64,000 bases of DNA, from positions 496,001 through 560,000 of the forward strand of contig NZ_CP051006.1 in the NCBI RefSeq assembly GCF_014673495.1, written 5' to 3'. Source of the stretch: Streptomyces griseofuscus (GTDB lineage: Bacteria > Actinomycetota > Actinomycetes > Streptomycetales > Streptomycetaceae). Both the position numbers and the translations under genes were made by a program. Of this stretch, positions 9,123 to 16,804 are shown piece after piece (position 1 is the first letter of the stretch; each line of letters begins with the position of its first letter). Below the pieces are notes generated by a model. The model saw only the letters and a list, made by a program, of their open reading frames with translations. It had not been told where the DNA came from and searched no databases.

Positions 9123-9544
9123 ACCCCGCGGAGGACGGCCCGAAGCGGGTGGTGCGCGGCACCCTGGTGAAGGTGCTGGTGCACCGGCGCACGGACCGGG
9201 GCATGCGGGTGGAGGAGCACGCGGCGCGCTGTGTACGGCGCGGTGAGGTGCACGAGCTGGTCAGCACCGACCAGTGGGAGCCGTATCCCGGCGCCCGGAT
9301 CGACCGGGTGGGCTTCCTCGGCTTCGTGGAGCTGGGGTGCGGCGGGGTGATCGACCGGGGTGACCAGGTGTGTGTCGGGGACACGGTGGTCGGCAGGGTG
9401 CTCGGTTTTGACGCCTGTCATCTGCCGAACCACTACAACATCCTGATCCATGCCGAGCGTTCGGTCAGCGGCCGTGACCTGGAGCTGCTGCCCGAGCAGA
9501 CCGTCACCTTCACGCAGGGCGGTGGCGCCTCGCAGGGTTGCTGA
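9119..9544 (+). CDS. Small conserved protein of unknown function
   Basis: 141-aa soluble protein, last gene of the rightward operon, joined to the dehydrogenase by a GTGA overlap. It has no signal peptide or membrane segment. Motifs that look conserved are RGTLVKVLVHRR, RVGFLGFVELGCGGVIDRGD and GFDACHLPNHYNILI. The mix of beta-rich sequence with Cys, Asp and His residues suggests a compact beta-barrel, perhaps metal- or ligand-binding. I recall similar proteins of about 130-140 aa annotated only as a domain of unknown function (possibly DUF6917, from memory and unchecked). The operon position suggests a pathway-specific role, but I cannot assign one. Confidence 0.75.
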   Translation: MNPAEDGPKRVVRGTLVKVLVHRRTDRGMRVEEHAARCVRRGEVHELVSTDQWEPYPGARIDRVGFLGFVELGCGGVIDRGDQVCVGDTVVGRVLGFDACHLPNHYNILIHAERSVSGRDLELLPEQTVTFTQGGGASQGC

Positions 9545-9554
9545 CCGCACGGGT

Positions 9555-9588
9555 GGGCCTCTGTACCCGGAGTCGGGTACAGGGGCCC
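9555..9588. terminator. Bidirectional hairpin terminator
   Basis: A 15-bp stem (9555-9569 with 9574-9588; one T-G wobble, four-base loop GAGT) lies 10 bases after the stop of the rightward operon. It also faces the convergent EF-hand gene, whose stop is at 9711. There is no T-tract, as is common in actinomycetes. It probably terminates both transcripts. Confidence 0.85.
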
Positions 9589-9710
9589 CTGTGTGGCCGG
9601 ATCCGTACGGGTCCGGTCTCCGCCTCCTCACCGGTGTCGTCGCGCACGCGGTGGCGCCGGCCGCTGAGCCCGGCGGCGCCACCCCGTGTCACCGGAGGCG
9701 GTGCGGCGGG

Positions 9711-10244
9711 TCAGCCGAGCAGTTCGACCTCGAGCCGACCGAAGTGGAAGTCGCGGACGACCTCCAGGAGTTCGTCCTCGGACAGCCGTCCGTCACCGTT
9801 CTTGTCGACCTTCTGGAACGCCAGACCGGCCTCGGACAGCGGCACGCCGACGCCGGACAGCCACGCCTGGAACTCGCGGGCGTCGATCTGCCCGTCGTGG
9901 TCCTCGTCGCACAGGCGGATGAGCGCCTTCACGATGGGCGACAGGGCGCGGTTGAAGCTGGCCTCGCCCTCCTTGAACAGCATGTCCCCGGTGGCGTCGA
10001 GGAACTGCTGGCGGCTGATGGCGCCGCCCGCCTCGACACCGGCCTTCTCGGCGAGGTACTCGTACAGACCCGTGAAGGCGGCCTGGAGTTCCTGCACCTC
10101 CGGCGCGTCGGCGTCCTTGCCCAGGTTCTGGGCGATACGTCGGGCCTCGCTCTGGAAGTCGGCGGCGTCGAGGACCCCGTTGCCGTCGGTGTCCCACTTC
10201 TCGAAACGCTTGACCAGACGCTCGTTGGCGGCAGCGGTGCTCAT
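9711..10244 (-). CDS. EF-hand calcium-binding protein (calerythrin-like)
   Basis: 177-aa protein with three clear EF-hand loops: DTDGNGVLDAAD (18-29), DEDHDGQIDARE (113-124) and DKNGDGRLSEDE (147-158). A degenerate fourth site lies near residues 70-80. The length and spacing match calerythrin, the sarcoplasmic-type calcium-binding protein of actinomycetes, which buffers or senses calcium in the cytoplasm. There is no signal peptide. The ATG at 10244 has AAGGAG upstream. It lies downstream of a nucleotide-sugar dehydrogenase, but two hairpins in the 156-bp gap suggest partly separate expression. Confidence 0.93.
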   Translation of the reverse strand: MSTAAANERLVKRFEKWDTDGNGVLDAADFQSEARRIAQNLGKDADAPEVQELQAAFTGLYEYLAEKAGVEAGGAISRQQFLDATGDMLFKEGEASFNRALSPIVKALIRLCDEDHDGQIDAREFQAWLSGVGVPLSEAGLAFQKVDKNGDGRLSEDELLEVVRDFHFGRLEVELLG

Positions 10245-10313
10245 GGGTTTCTCCTTGATGGTGATGGTGTTACGGCGGTGCTGAACTGCGGCGCCTGGGC
10301 AGGGCCGCATCCA

Positions 10314-10362
10314 CGCACGGCGATGCCGTGCGCGGGCGCTGGGGGCCGGTACGGGACCGGCC
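10314..10362. terminator. Two adjacent hairpins between dehydrogenase and EF-hand genes
   Basis: The first stem pairs CGCACGGC (10314-10321) with GCCGTGCG (10325-10332), with a 3-base loop. The second pairs GGCCGGT (10344-10350) with ACCGGCC (10356-10362), with a 5-base loop. They sit 39-87 bases after the dehydrogenase stop. They may attenuate or process the transcript before the EF-hand gene. Confidence 0.5.
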
Positions 10363-10400
10363 GGAGGGGTGCGCCGGACGGAGCCGGCGGGGGTGAGAGG

Positions 10401-11660
10401 TCAGAGAAGGGTGACTCTGCTGCCCACGGCCTTGCCGCGGGTGTCCAGCAGGGCGCAGCGGGCCCGGCCCAGCGTCTCTCTCGCGTAACAGGCGTGGTCC
10501 TGGAGCAGGATGGCCACGTCGGTCCGGTCCAGGGCGTCCCGCAGCTTCTCGGTGCGGGGCAGCGGTGTGCCGCCGACGGTGAACTCGGGGACGTAGGGGT
10601 CGTGGTACGACACCTCGACGCCGGCGGCGAGCAGTCCCGCGGCCACCTGGCGTGCCGGTGTCTCGCGGATGTCCGCCACATCGGGTTTGTAGGTGACGCC
10701 GAGCAGCAGGGCTCTCGCCCCCTCGGGACGTCCCGCGGTCTTGGTGAGGATGGCCAGCGCGCGCTCCACGACATGGTCCGGCATGCGGCTCAGTACGTCC
10801 TGGGCGGCGGCGAGGGTGCGGAAGGCGAAGCCCTGGGACTCCGCGCGGGCGGCGAGATAGCGGGGGTCGACGGGGATGCAGTGGCCGCCGATACCGGGTC
10901 CGGGACTGAACGGCGCGAAGCCGAACGGTTTGGACGCCGCGCAGTGCAGGACGTCCCAGATGTCGATGCCCGTCTCATGGCAGAACAGGGCGACCTCGTC
11001 GACCAGGGCGATGTTGACGTATCGGTAGGTGTTCTCCAGGAGCTTGGCCATCTCCGCCTCGCGGGTGCCGCGGGCGACGACGAGCTGGTCCACGAACCGG
11101 GAGTAGAACGCCACGGCGTGTTTGGCGCACAGCGCGGTGCGACCGCTCACGATCTTCGGGGTGTTGCGGACGTCCCAGGTCGGGTTGCCGGGGTCGATGC
11201 GCTGCGGGGAGTACGCGAGGTGGAAGTCCTCGCCGGCCCGCAGTCCGCTGCCGCGCTCCAGCAGGGGGCGTACGACGTCCTCGGTGGTGCCCGGATAGCT
11301 GGTGGACTCCAGGACGACGAGCATGCCGGGGTGCAGACGGGCGGCGACGACCGCGGCCGCGTCCTCGACCGCGGAGAGGTCGGGCAGGCCTTTGTCCGTG
11401 AGTCCGGTGGGTACGCAGATCACGACGGTCTGGGCGCCGTCCAGGACCGCGGGGTCGTCCGTGGCGTGGAAGCCCGCGCGGAGCATGGCCGCGACATCGG
11501 CGTCGTCGACCCCTCCGACGTGCGAGCGGCCCTCGGCGAGGCCGTGCACCACCGGGCGGGACACGTCGTATCCCGCGGTCGCCAGGCCGGCCGAGACCGC
11601 GGCTCGGGAGAGCGGCAGCCCGACGTGCCCCAGCCCCATGACGACGAGTTCGGCGGCCAT
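10401..11660 (-). CDS. Nucleotide-sugar dehydrogenase (UDP-Glc/GDP-Man family)
   Basis: 419-aa enzyme of the UDP-glucose/GDP-mannose/UDP-ManNAc dehydrogenase family, which oxidises C6 of a nucleotide sugar to a uronic acid in two NAD-dependent steps. It has the N-terminal GLGHVGLP (9-16), the middle-domain block ESTSYPGTTEDVV, and the catalytic cysteine C261 in GIGGHCIPVDP. That sequence around the Cys is closer to the UDP-N-acetylmannosamine (WecC) branch than to plain UDP-glucose enzymes. The ATG at 11660 has GGAG about 11 bases upstream. It is the middle gene of a leftward group. The sugar product could feed a polysaccharide or a glycosylated metabolite; no glycosyltransferase is seen in the window. 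Confidence 0.9.
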   Translation of the reverse strand: MAAELVVMGLGHVGLPLSRAAVSAGLATAGYDVSRPVVHGLAEGRSHVGGVDDADVAAMLRAGFHATDDPAVLDGAQTVVICVPTGLTDKGLPDLSAVEDAAAVVAARLHPGMLVVLESTSYPGTTEDVVRPLLERGSGLRAGEDFHLAYSPQRIDPGNPTWDVRNTPKIVSGRTALCAKHAVAFYSRFVDQLVVARGTREAEMAKLLENTYRYVNIALVDEVALFCHETGIDIWDVLHCAASKPFGFAPFSPGPGIGGHCIPVDPRYLAARAESQGFAFRTLAAAQDVLSRMPDHVVERALAILTKTAGRPEGARALLLGVTYKPDVADIRETPARQVAAGLLAAGVEVSYHDPYVPEFTVGGTPLPRTEKLRDALDRTDVAILLQDHACYARETLGRARCALLDTRGKAVGSRVTLL

Positions 11661-11716
11661 CTGTGCAGGTTCTCCAAGGTGTGGAAGCGGGTGTGGCGAA
11701 GGTGGACGGCCGTGAC

Positions 11717-11866
11717 TCAGGTGAAGGTGCCGCCGCCGGGCCGCTTCGGATCCGTCCTGAGCACCGCGATGTCGCCCTCGTCCGCCGCGTGGGCGGTGCC
11801 GGTGGAGGCGCTTGCCGCGGGCAGTGCACTGGCCGCGGCGAGCGGGGCGATACGGGTACGGCGCAT
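11717..11866 (-). CDS. Small peptide with export signal
   Basis: A 49-residue frame starting at an ATG preceded by GGAG at good spacing. The N-terminus is MRRTR followed by an alanine-rich hydrophobic stretch. A typical AXA signal-peptidase site (AHA, then A) lies near residue 27, leaving a mature peptide of about 22 residues containing GDIAVLRTDPK and ending in GGGTFT. A longer version from a TTG at 11944 is possible but lacks a ribosome site. It ends 56 bp before the nucleotide-sugar dehydrogenase and is probably cotranscribed with it. I do not recognise the family. It may be a secreted signal or structural peptide, or a peptide precursor, or not a gene at all. Confidence 0.5.
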   Translation of the reverse strand: MRRTRIAPLAAASALPAASASTGTAHAADEGDIAVLRTDPKRPGGGTFT

Positions 11867-12054
11867 GTATTGCTCCAGTTCGATGGCGTCGTTGAGTTGA
11901 TTATTTTCTTCCGGAACACCGGATAAGCGCAGAAGCTGCCGCAAGCACCTGAACCGGCGAAACGGTCACACGAAGTTGACGCCAGATTCGGCCACACACC
12001 TCTTCACGTGCTCCGACTCCCCTGATTTCCATGTGCGTTGCGGCGCACGGAAAC

Positions 12055-12093
12055 GACGATGACCGCCACCCCTTGCGGGCGGCGGTCATCGTC
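12055..12093. terminator. Hairpin terminator of the lipoprotein gene
   Basis: A perfect 13-bp stem, GACGATGACCGCC (12055-12067) with GGCGGTCATCGTC (12081-12093), around a 13-base loop. It starts 34 bases after the lipoprotein stop codon (leftward). It separates that gene from the promoter region of the small-peptide/dehydrogenase group (about 11870-12050), in which I see no clear promoter motif. Confidence 0.8.
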
Positions 12094-12126
12094 ATGGCGG
12101 TCCCGATCGGGTCGGGACCGGGGAAT

Positions 12127-12612
12127 TCAGTGCTGGACCGGCGGGCAGTAGCCGGTGTCCTCGCCGATGGAGTTGATCTCGGCGTTGGAGCGGGGGTCGC
12201 CCGCGTAGTCGATCTGGTTGGTGCAGCTGACGCCGGGCTTCTTCGGGGTGCCGGAGGGCTTGCTGCCCTTCTCCGGGGCGGGGCAGTGACCCGTCTGCTC
12301 ACCGATGGAGTTGATCTCCGCGTTCGACCGCGGGTCACCGGCGTAGTCGATCTGGTTGGTGCAGCTCACCCCGGACTTCTTCGCGGTGCCCGTCTGCGTG
12401 GTGTGCGTGGCGCCCCGGCCGGAGGCGGATGCGGATGCGGGGGCGGATACGGAGGAGCTGGGCCGCGTGGTGCTCGTGGCGGTGGACGACGCGGCCGAGG
12501 AGGGCGAGGCGCTGTCGGAGGCGCGGTCGGAGCCACTGCCGCCGCAGGCCGTGAGCGAGAGGCCGAGAGCGACACCGGCGACAGCGAGCATCGAGATCTT
12601 CTGGACGCGCAT
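12127..12612 (-). CDS. Secreted lipoprotein with two tandem repeats
   Basis: 161-aa exported lipoprotein. The signal peptide ends in a lipobox, LTAC, so the mature N-terminal cysteine (about residue 23) is probably lipid-modified and anchors the protein outside the membrane. A Ser/Thr/Ala-rich linker (about 25-75) follows. Then come two nearly identical 30-residue repeats containing GVSCTNQIDYAGDP and RSNAEINSIGE, each ending in a second cysteine (GxCP), so each repeat probably holds one disulfide. The repeats are also close at DNA level (12130-12235 and 12300-12380), which points to recent duplication. The ATG at 12612 has GGGGGAA upstream. The function is unknown; the second repeat ends the protein. 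About 255 bp upstream of this gene contain no recognisable gene. Confidence 0.85.
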   Translation of the reverse strand: MRVQKISMLAVAGVALGLSLTACGGSGSDRASDSASPSSAASSTATSTTRPSSSVSAPASASASGRGATHTTQTGTAKKSGVSCTNQIDYAGDPRSNAEINSIGEQTGHCPAPEKGSKPSGTPKKPGVSCTNQIDYAGDPRSNAEINSIGEDTGYCPPVQH

Positions 12613-12867
12613 CAGTTCCCCCTGGGGACGGGTCCCGCTCCCGGTGAGCGGGCCTTGCGCCGATCAAGACAGAGGCTCCGCCGCCCCGGTTGCCCGGCAC
12701 CCGCCCCTGAGACATTCCTGTGACATTCGTGGCCGATACACATATCAACGGGCCGGAACGGAGACGGAACAGAGCCCCCGTCAGGCCCTCGTCAGCGCTC
12801 CGTCAGCGCCGTCCGGCAGTCTCTTCCCTGTGAACGGCGAGGGGCACCGCCCCGGAGCCGGGAACGA

Positions 12868-12964
<97 letters not shown>

Positions 12965-13054
12965 CCGCCTCCGCTTCCAAAGAGCCCCCATGTCACCTGC
13001 TCGACTTCCCCGGGGCGCCCCTCGTGGCCGTCCTGCTGTGCGGGGGCACCGGCG

Positions 13055-13270
13055 TCACGCTCCCCCGGCCCTGGCCTTCCCCGCGCACGCCCTGGTGGCG
13101 TCCGGGTCCATGTCCGGCCGTTCGCGCCAGCTGTCGCCGGGGGCGGCGAGTCGCAGGCCGATCTCGTCCACCAGTACGTGCGTCGGCGGGTCGACCAGGA
13201 GGTGCGTCGCCCGCCGCAGGGCGGTACGCACCGCGGTGCTGTCCGGTGTGCCGGTTTGACCGTCCGTCAT
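13055..13270 (-). pseudogene. Truncated class I SAM methyltransferase fragment
   Basis: A 71-codon frame whose first 60 residues (STAVRTALRRATHLLVDPP, then DEIGLRLAAPG) look like the N-terminus of the leucine-carboxymethyltransferase-like SAM methyltransferases common in Streptomyces, which are usually about 270-290 aa. The SAM-binding core (a GAGLDT-type motif) is absent, and only about 90 bp separate the stop from the tRNA-like gene, so the rest has been lost. It has AAGGGGAC upstream of the ATG at 13270. It is probably a deletion or insertion remnant. The family call is by recollection of the N-terminal pattern and is moderate. Confidence 0.55.
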
Positions 13271-13318
13271 GCCCTGTCCCCTTCCCGTTCCCGTGTGCGC
13301 GCGTCGCGCGGACGACTC

Positions 13319-13978
13319 CTACTCGTACCGGTACTTCAGCGAGTCCGCCTCCGCCTGCTCGATGTCGGCGATCGTCAGCTCCGGCATCCGCAGCTGGGCC
13401 AGGGTGACCTCGGCCGAGGTCGGCTGGGCGTCCGCAGCCGGCCACTGCTCCGGCTTCCAGGCGCCGCTGCGCAGCAGGGACTTGGGGCAGTGCGGGTAGA
13501 CCTCCTCGATCCCCACCACCAGCGCACTGGCCGGCGGCTTGCCCACGGCGGTCAGCTGGGACAGCAGCTCCGGGCGGGTGGAGACGCAGGCCCGGCCGTT
13601 CACCCGGAGGGTCGTGGTGCGCCCCGGGACGATGAACATGAGCCCGGCGCGTCCGGTGGCGATGACGTTCTGCAAGGTGTCCAGCCGCTTGTTGCCGGTC
13701 GCGTCCGGTATCGCCACCGTCCGGTCGTCCAGGACGGAGACGAACCCGGCGGGGCCGCCGCGCGGGGAGACGTCGCAGTTGCCCTCGGCGTCCGCGCTGG
13801 CGACCAGGACCAGAGCCGAGCATCCGATCAACCGCCGGGTCTGGTCGGTGAGTTCGGTCATCTGCTTGCGCACGGCCGCGGCGCTGGGGAGTGCGTAGAC
13901 ACGGCGCAGCGTCTCCTGGTCGGTCACGGCGTCGAGGCGGAGCGAGTCGAATGCGCTGCCGGCGGGTGTGGGCGTCAT
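13319..13978 (-). CDS. PPOX-class FMN-dependent flavoprotein
   Basis: 219-aa pyridoxamine-5'-phosphate-oxidase-fold protein of the FMN/F420-binding split-barrel family (MSMEG_1061-like). The core blocks are FLAVIN-barrel strands ALVLVASADAEGNCDVS and RGGPAGFVSVLDD (about 50-85), then GNKRLDTLQNVI and GLMFIVPG, which bind the flavin phosphate. EEVYPHCPKSLLRS lies in the C-terminal third. It is cytoplasmic, with no signal peptide. The substrate is unknown. It is divergent from the LuxE-like gene and may or may not belong to the biosynthetic locus. Confidence 0.85.
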   Translation of the reverse strand: MTPTPAGSAFDSLRLDAVTDQETLRRVYALPSAAAVRKQMTELTDQTRRLIGCSALVLVASADAEGNCDVSPRGGPAGFVSVLDDRTVAIPDATGNKRLDTLQNVIATGRAGLMFIVPGRTTTLRVNGRACVSTRPELLSQLTAVGKPPASALVVGIEEVYPHCPKSLLRSGAWKPEQWPAADAQPTSAEVTLAQLRMPELTIADIEQAEADSLKYRYE

Positions 13979-14133
13979 GATCCCGACCCTAACGGCCCGT
14001 CCCCCGAGCGGATGTCGCCGCTCCGTCCGAGAAGATCGCGCGAGGCTGGCTCAAATCCATCGGAGTCGTCGGGGACTTAAGTCGTGGCGGGTTCAACTTG
14101 GTCTGCACACACTAGTGATCAACAAGGAGTGCT
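13979..14133. promoter_or_regulatory. Divergent promoter region, PPOX / LuxE-like genes
   Basis: A 155-bp gap that must drive the LuxE-LuxC pair rightward and the PPOX gene leftward. It contains an 8-bp palindrome, CACTAGTG (14110-14117), just before the ribosome site AAGGAG (14124-14129) of the LuxE-like gene. The palindrome could be an operator or part of a -10 region; this is a guess. Confidence 0.4.
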
Positions 14134-15342
14134 ATGACCACCGCGTCGACCTCGGACGCCGAGCTCGTACGTCAACTCGATTCCCTCGCCAAGTACTTCG
14201 GCCCCCTTCAGGTGCCGGAACCCGGAGAGCTGCCGCGGGTGCAGGAGCTGTGCAGTGTCTCCGACCCCTTTCGCGCCGATGCGGCCGCCGACGAGCTGTT
14301 CGTCGCGGCCATGCGGGAGATCAACGCCTGGCACGCCCTGCGCAACCCGCTGTTCGGGGCGCTGTGGAAGGAGGCGGGGGCACCGGATCCGGACAGTGTG
14401 GAGCAGGTCGCCGAACTGCCCTACATACATGTGAACTTGTTCAAGCGACATGCGCTGAGCTCGATCGAGGACGATGCCGTGGCGCTGCGGCTGACGTCGT
14501 CCGGGACGGGTGGCGAGAAGACGGAGATCGGGTTCGACGCCTGGTCCATCGGGGCCGCGCAGCGGATGGACGCCTGGACGGTGAAGGCGCTGGGGCTGAT
14601 CGACGTCGAGCGTCCCGCCAACTACCTCGTCCTCGGGTACGAGCCGGATCCGCGGCTCACCATGGGCGCCGCGCACGGGCTGAACGAGCTGTGCGACTTC
14701 GCGCCCGTCGCCTCCGTCCGGCACGCACTGCGCAACACCGGCGTCGGCCATGAGTTCGACCCCATGGGCTGCGTGGACGCCCTGCTGGAGTTCGCGGCGC
14801 GCGAGGAGCCGGTGCGGATCGTCGGATTCCCCGCGCTGCTGCACTCCGTGCTGGAGCGCATGGGGACGATGGGGGTGCCCCCGCTGCGACTCCCCGAGGG
14901 TTCGCTGGTGTTGACCGGCGGTGGCTGGAAGAGCCACGCCGACCGGGCCATCGGGCGCGTGGAGTTCCGGGAGGGGATCGAGCGGCGGCTCGGCATCCCG
15001 GGTGAGCGGATCCGGGACTGTTACGGCTCGGTCGAGCACTGCCTGCCGTACATCGAGTGCGCGGCGCACCACTTCCATGTGCCGGTGTGGGCGCGGTGCG
15101 TCGTGCGGGACGTGCGCACCCTGGAGCCGGTGGGGTACGACGAGGTGGGCTATCTCCAGTTCGTGTCGCCGTTCATCACGGCGCTGCCCGCCCACAGCAT
15201 CCTGATGGCCGATCTGGGCACCTTGCGTCCGCCGGGTGACTGCGGGATCGCCACACCCTGGTTCGAGGTCCATGGGCGCGCGGGTGTGCGCCGTAACCGT
15301 ACATGTGCCGTCGCCGCGGCGGAGCTTCTGGAGGTTCGATGA
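14134..15342 (+). CDS. LuxE-like acyl-protein synthetase (PaaK/adenylate-forming)
   Basis: 402-aa ATP-dependent acyl-activating enzyme of the LuxE/acyl-protein synthetase family. LuxE activates a carboxylic acid as acyl-AMP and passes it to a cysteine, for reduction by LuxC. The AMP-binding P-loop-like motif is LTSSGTGGEKTEI (120-132). Further blocks are VLTGGGWKSH and DCYGSVEHCLPY (adenylate-binding region), ending with a LuxE-like AELLEVR tail. The ATG at 14134 has AAGGAG four bases upstream. The stop overlaps the start of the LuxC-like gene (ATGA), so the two form a unit. Next to NRPS/PKS genes it probably activates an acid for conversion to an aldehyde, either as a starter or as a tailoring reaction. 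Confidence 0.85.
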   Translation: MTTASTSDAELVRQLDSLAKYFGPLQVPEPGELPRVQELCSVSDPFRADAAADELFVAAMREINAWHALRNPLFGALWKEAGAPDPDSVEQVAELPYIHVNLFKRHALSSIEDDAVALRLTSSGTGGEKTEIGFDAWSIGAAQRMDAWTVKALGLIDVERPANYLVLGYEPDPRLTMGAAHGLNELCDFAPVASVRHALRNTGVGHEFDPMGCVDALLEFAAREEPVRIVGFPALLHSVLERMGTMGVPPLRLPEGSLVLTGGGWKSHADRAIGRVEFREGIERRLGIPGERIRDCYGSVEHCLPYIECAAHHFHVPVWARCVVRDVRTLEPVGYDEVGYLQFVSPFITALPAHSILMADLGTLRPPGDCGIATPWFEVHGRAGVRRNRTCAVAAAELLEVR

Positions 15343-16730
15343 CGACCGTCGCGCAGACCCTGACCACGCCCTACTACTGGCAGGGGGAATGGGTCGACGA
15401 GGAGGAGGCCGGGCGGCGGCTCGATCGGCTCGGCTCCGTCCTTCCCGCTCTGCCCGGGCCGCTGGACGTCGAGCACGTCCTGGGCGCCTGCGAGAAGTTC
15501 GCCGGGACGCTCACCGACCGGGACGGCGCTGAGTACAGGCGGCTGTTCGCCGATCTGACCGATCCGGCCACGACGGCGCTGCCCGTCGCCGACGCGGAAG
15601 CCGCCCTCGCGGGGCTCGCCGCGGCCCTCGACCGGGGGCTGCTGGCCGCCCAGTTGACGGCGGAGCTCGGCGGCACGGCTCCGCACCGGCCCGCTCCGGC
15701 GGCGTTCGCGGGCGGTGCGGCGGAACTGTGGCAGCCGATCGGCACGCTGGTGCACATCGTCCCGCGCAACGTGGCCGTCGCGGGCGTGCTCAGCGCCGTC
15801 GAGGGCCTGCTCGCGGGCAATGTCAACGTTGTCAAGACCAGTGGCGGGGAGAGCCTGTTCACCCAGCACGCGCTGGCCATGCTCGCCGCCGCCGACCCTT
15901 CGGGTCAGGTGCGCGACCGGCTCGTGGTGCTGCGGTTCTCCTCCCGCGACACGGAGTGGCTGCGGCAGCTGTGCCGTCCGGCCGACGCGGTGGCGGTCTG
16001 GGGCACCGAGGAGGCGGTCGAGGGGGTCGCGCGGTTCCTGCCGTCCGGGTGCCGGCTGGTCGAGTGGGGGCCGAAGATATCCCTCGCCTATCTCGACCGT
16101 ACGGGTGAACGCCGGGACGGCCGGGCGCTGCGGGCGCTGGCCCGGGACATCCTGCGCAACGGCCAGCGCACCTGCACGAGCCCCCAGGTCGTCTATGTCG
16201 ACACGGACGACGCGGAGGTGCTGTTCGCCGAGGCCCGCGCCCTCGCGGACGCGTTGGCCGCCGAGGCGGACGCGTTCCCCGAACTGCCGAGGGAGACGGC
16301 CGAGCAGGCGGAGGTCACCAACGTCGTCACGGTCGCCCGTCTTGAGGAACACCTGGGCATCACCCGGACGTTCAGCGGACCCGGCGGCCGCTGGCACGTC
16401 CTCGCGGACAAGCGCCCCGGCCTCACCGCCTCTCCCCTGTTCGGCACCGTCTGGGTCAAACCGCTCCCGCGCGAGGACATCGTGCGCGTCCTCCACCCGA
16501 TGCGCCGCTACCTCCAGACCGTGGGCCTGCACACCGCGCCCGACCACGCCGTCTCCGTCGCCACCGAGTTCTTCCGCGCCGGCGCCCTGCGGATCGCCGC
16601 GTTGGGATCCATGCTGGACAGCTACCCGGGCGAACCCCACGACGGCCAGTTGGCGCTCCAGCGGTACAGCCGCAGGGTCAGCATCGCGATGGCGGGGGTG
16701 GCGGGGGCCGCCGGGGGCGATGCGCGCTGA
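15339..16730 (+). CDS. LuxC-like acyl-CoA/acyl-protein reductase
   Basis: 463-aa NADPH-dependent reductase of the LuxC branch of the aldehyde dehydrogenase superfamily. It takes an acyl group from the LuxE partner onto its own cysteine and reduces it to an aldehyde. The catalytic cysteine is C279 in GQRTCTSPQVVYV. The nucleotide-binding region includes HIVPRNVAVAGVLSAVEG and GNVNVVKTSGG (about 139-170). The ATG at 15339 overlaps the LuxE-like stop and has GGAGG upstream. It is the last rightward gene before the convergent NRPS operon. Its product aldehyde could be aminated by a PLP enzyme or used in chain assembly; the substrate is not readable. Confidence 0.87.
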   Translation: MTTVAQTLTTPYYWQGEWVDEEEAGRRLDRLGSVLPALPGPLDVEHVLGACEKFAGTLTDRDGAEYRRLFADLTDPATTALPVADAEAALAGLAAALDRGLLAAQLTAELGGTAPHRPAPAAFAGGAAELWQPIGTLVHIVPRNVAVAGVLSAVEGLLAGNVNVVKTSGGESLFTQHALAMLAAADPSGQVRDRLVVLRFSSRDTEWLRQLCRPADAVAVWGTEEAVEGVARFLPSGCRLVEWGPKISLAYLDRTGERRDGRALRALARDILRNGQRTCTSPQVVYVDTDDAEVLFAEARALADALAAEADAFPELPRETAEQAEVTNVVTVARLEEHLGITRTFSGPGGRWHVLADKRPGLTASPLFGTVWVKPLPREDIVRVLHPMRRYLQTVGLHTAPDHAVSVATEFFRAGALRIAALGSMLDSYPGEPHDGQLALQRYSRRVSIAMAGVAGAAGGDAR

Positions 16731-16739
16731 CATGGGGAA

Positions 16740-16775
16740 TCAACGATCGAATGACTAGCCGAAAACGATCGTTGA
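16740..16775. repeat. 10-bp inverted repeat after the LuxC-like gene
   Basis: TCAACGATCG (16740-16749) is perfectly repeated in inverse as CGATCGTTGA (16766-16775), with a 16-base AT-richer spacer. It lies 10 bases after the LuxC-like stop. It could be a weak terminator or a protein-binding palindrome. Confidence 0.6.
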
Positions 16776-16804
16776 CAGTGCGTGGCCGCCCGTAGCACGA
16801 TCTT

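Noticed and set aside
11717..11944. Longer 75-residue form of the small peptide
   Set aside because: It needs a TTG start without a ribosome site and would bury the signal peptide.
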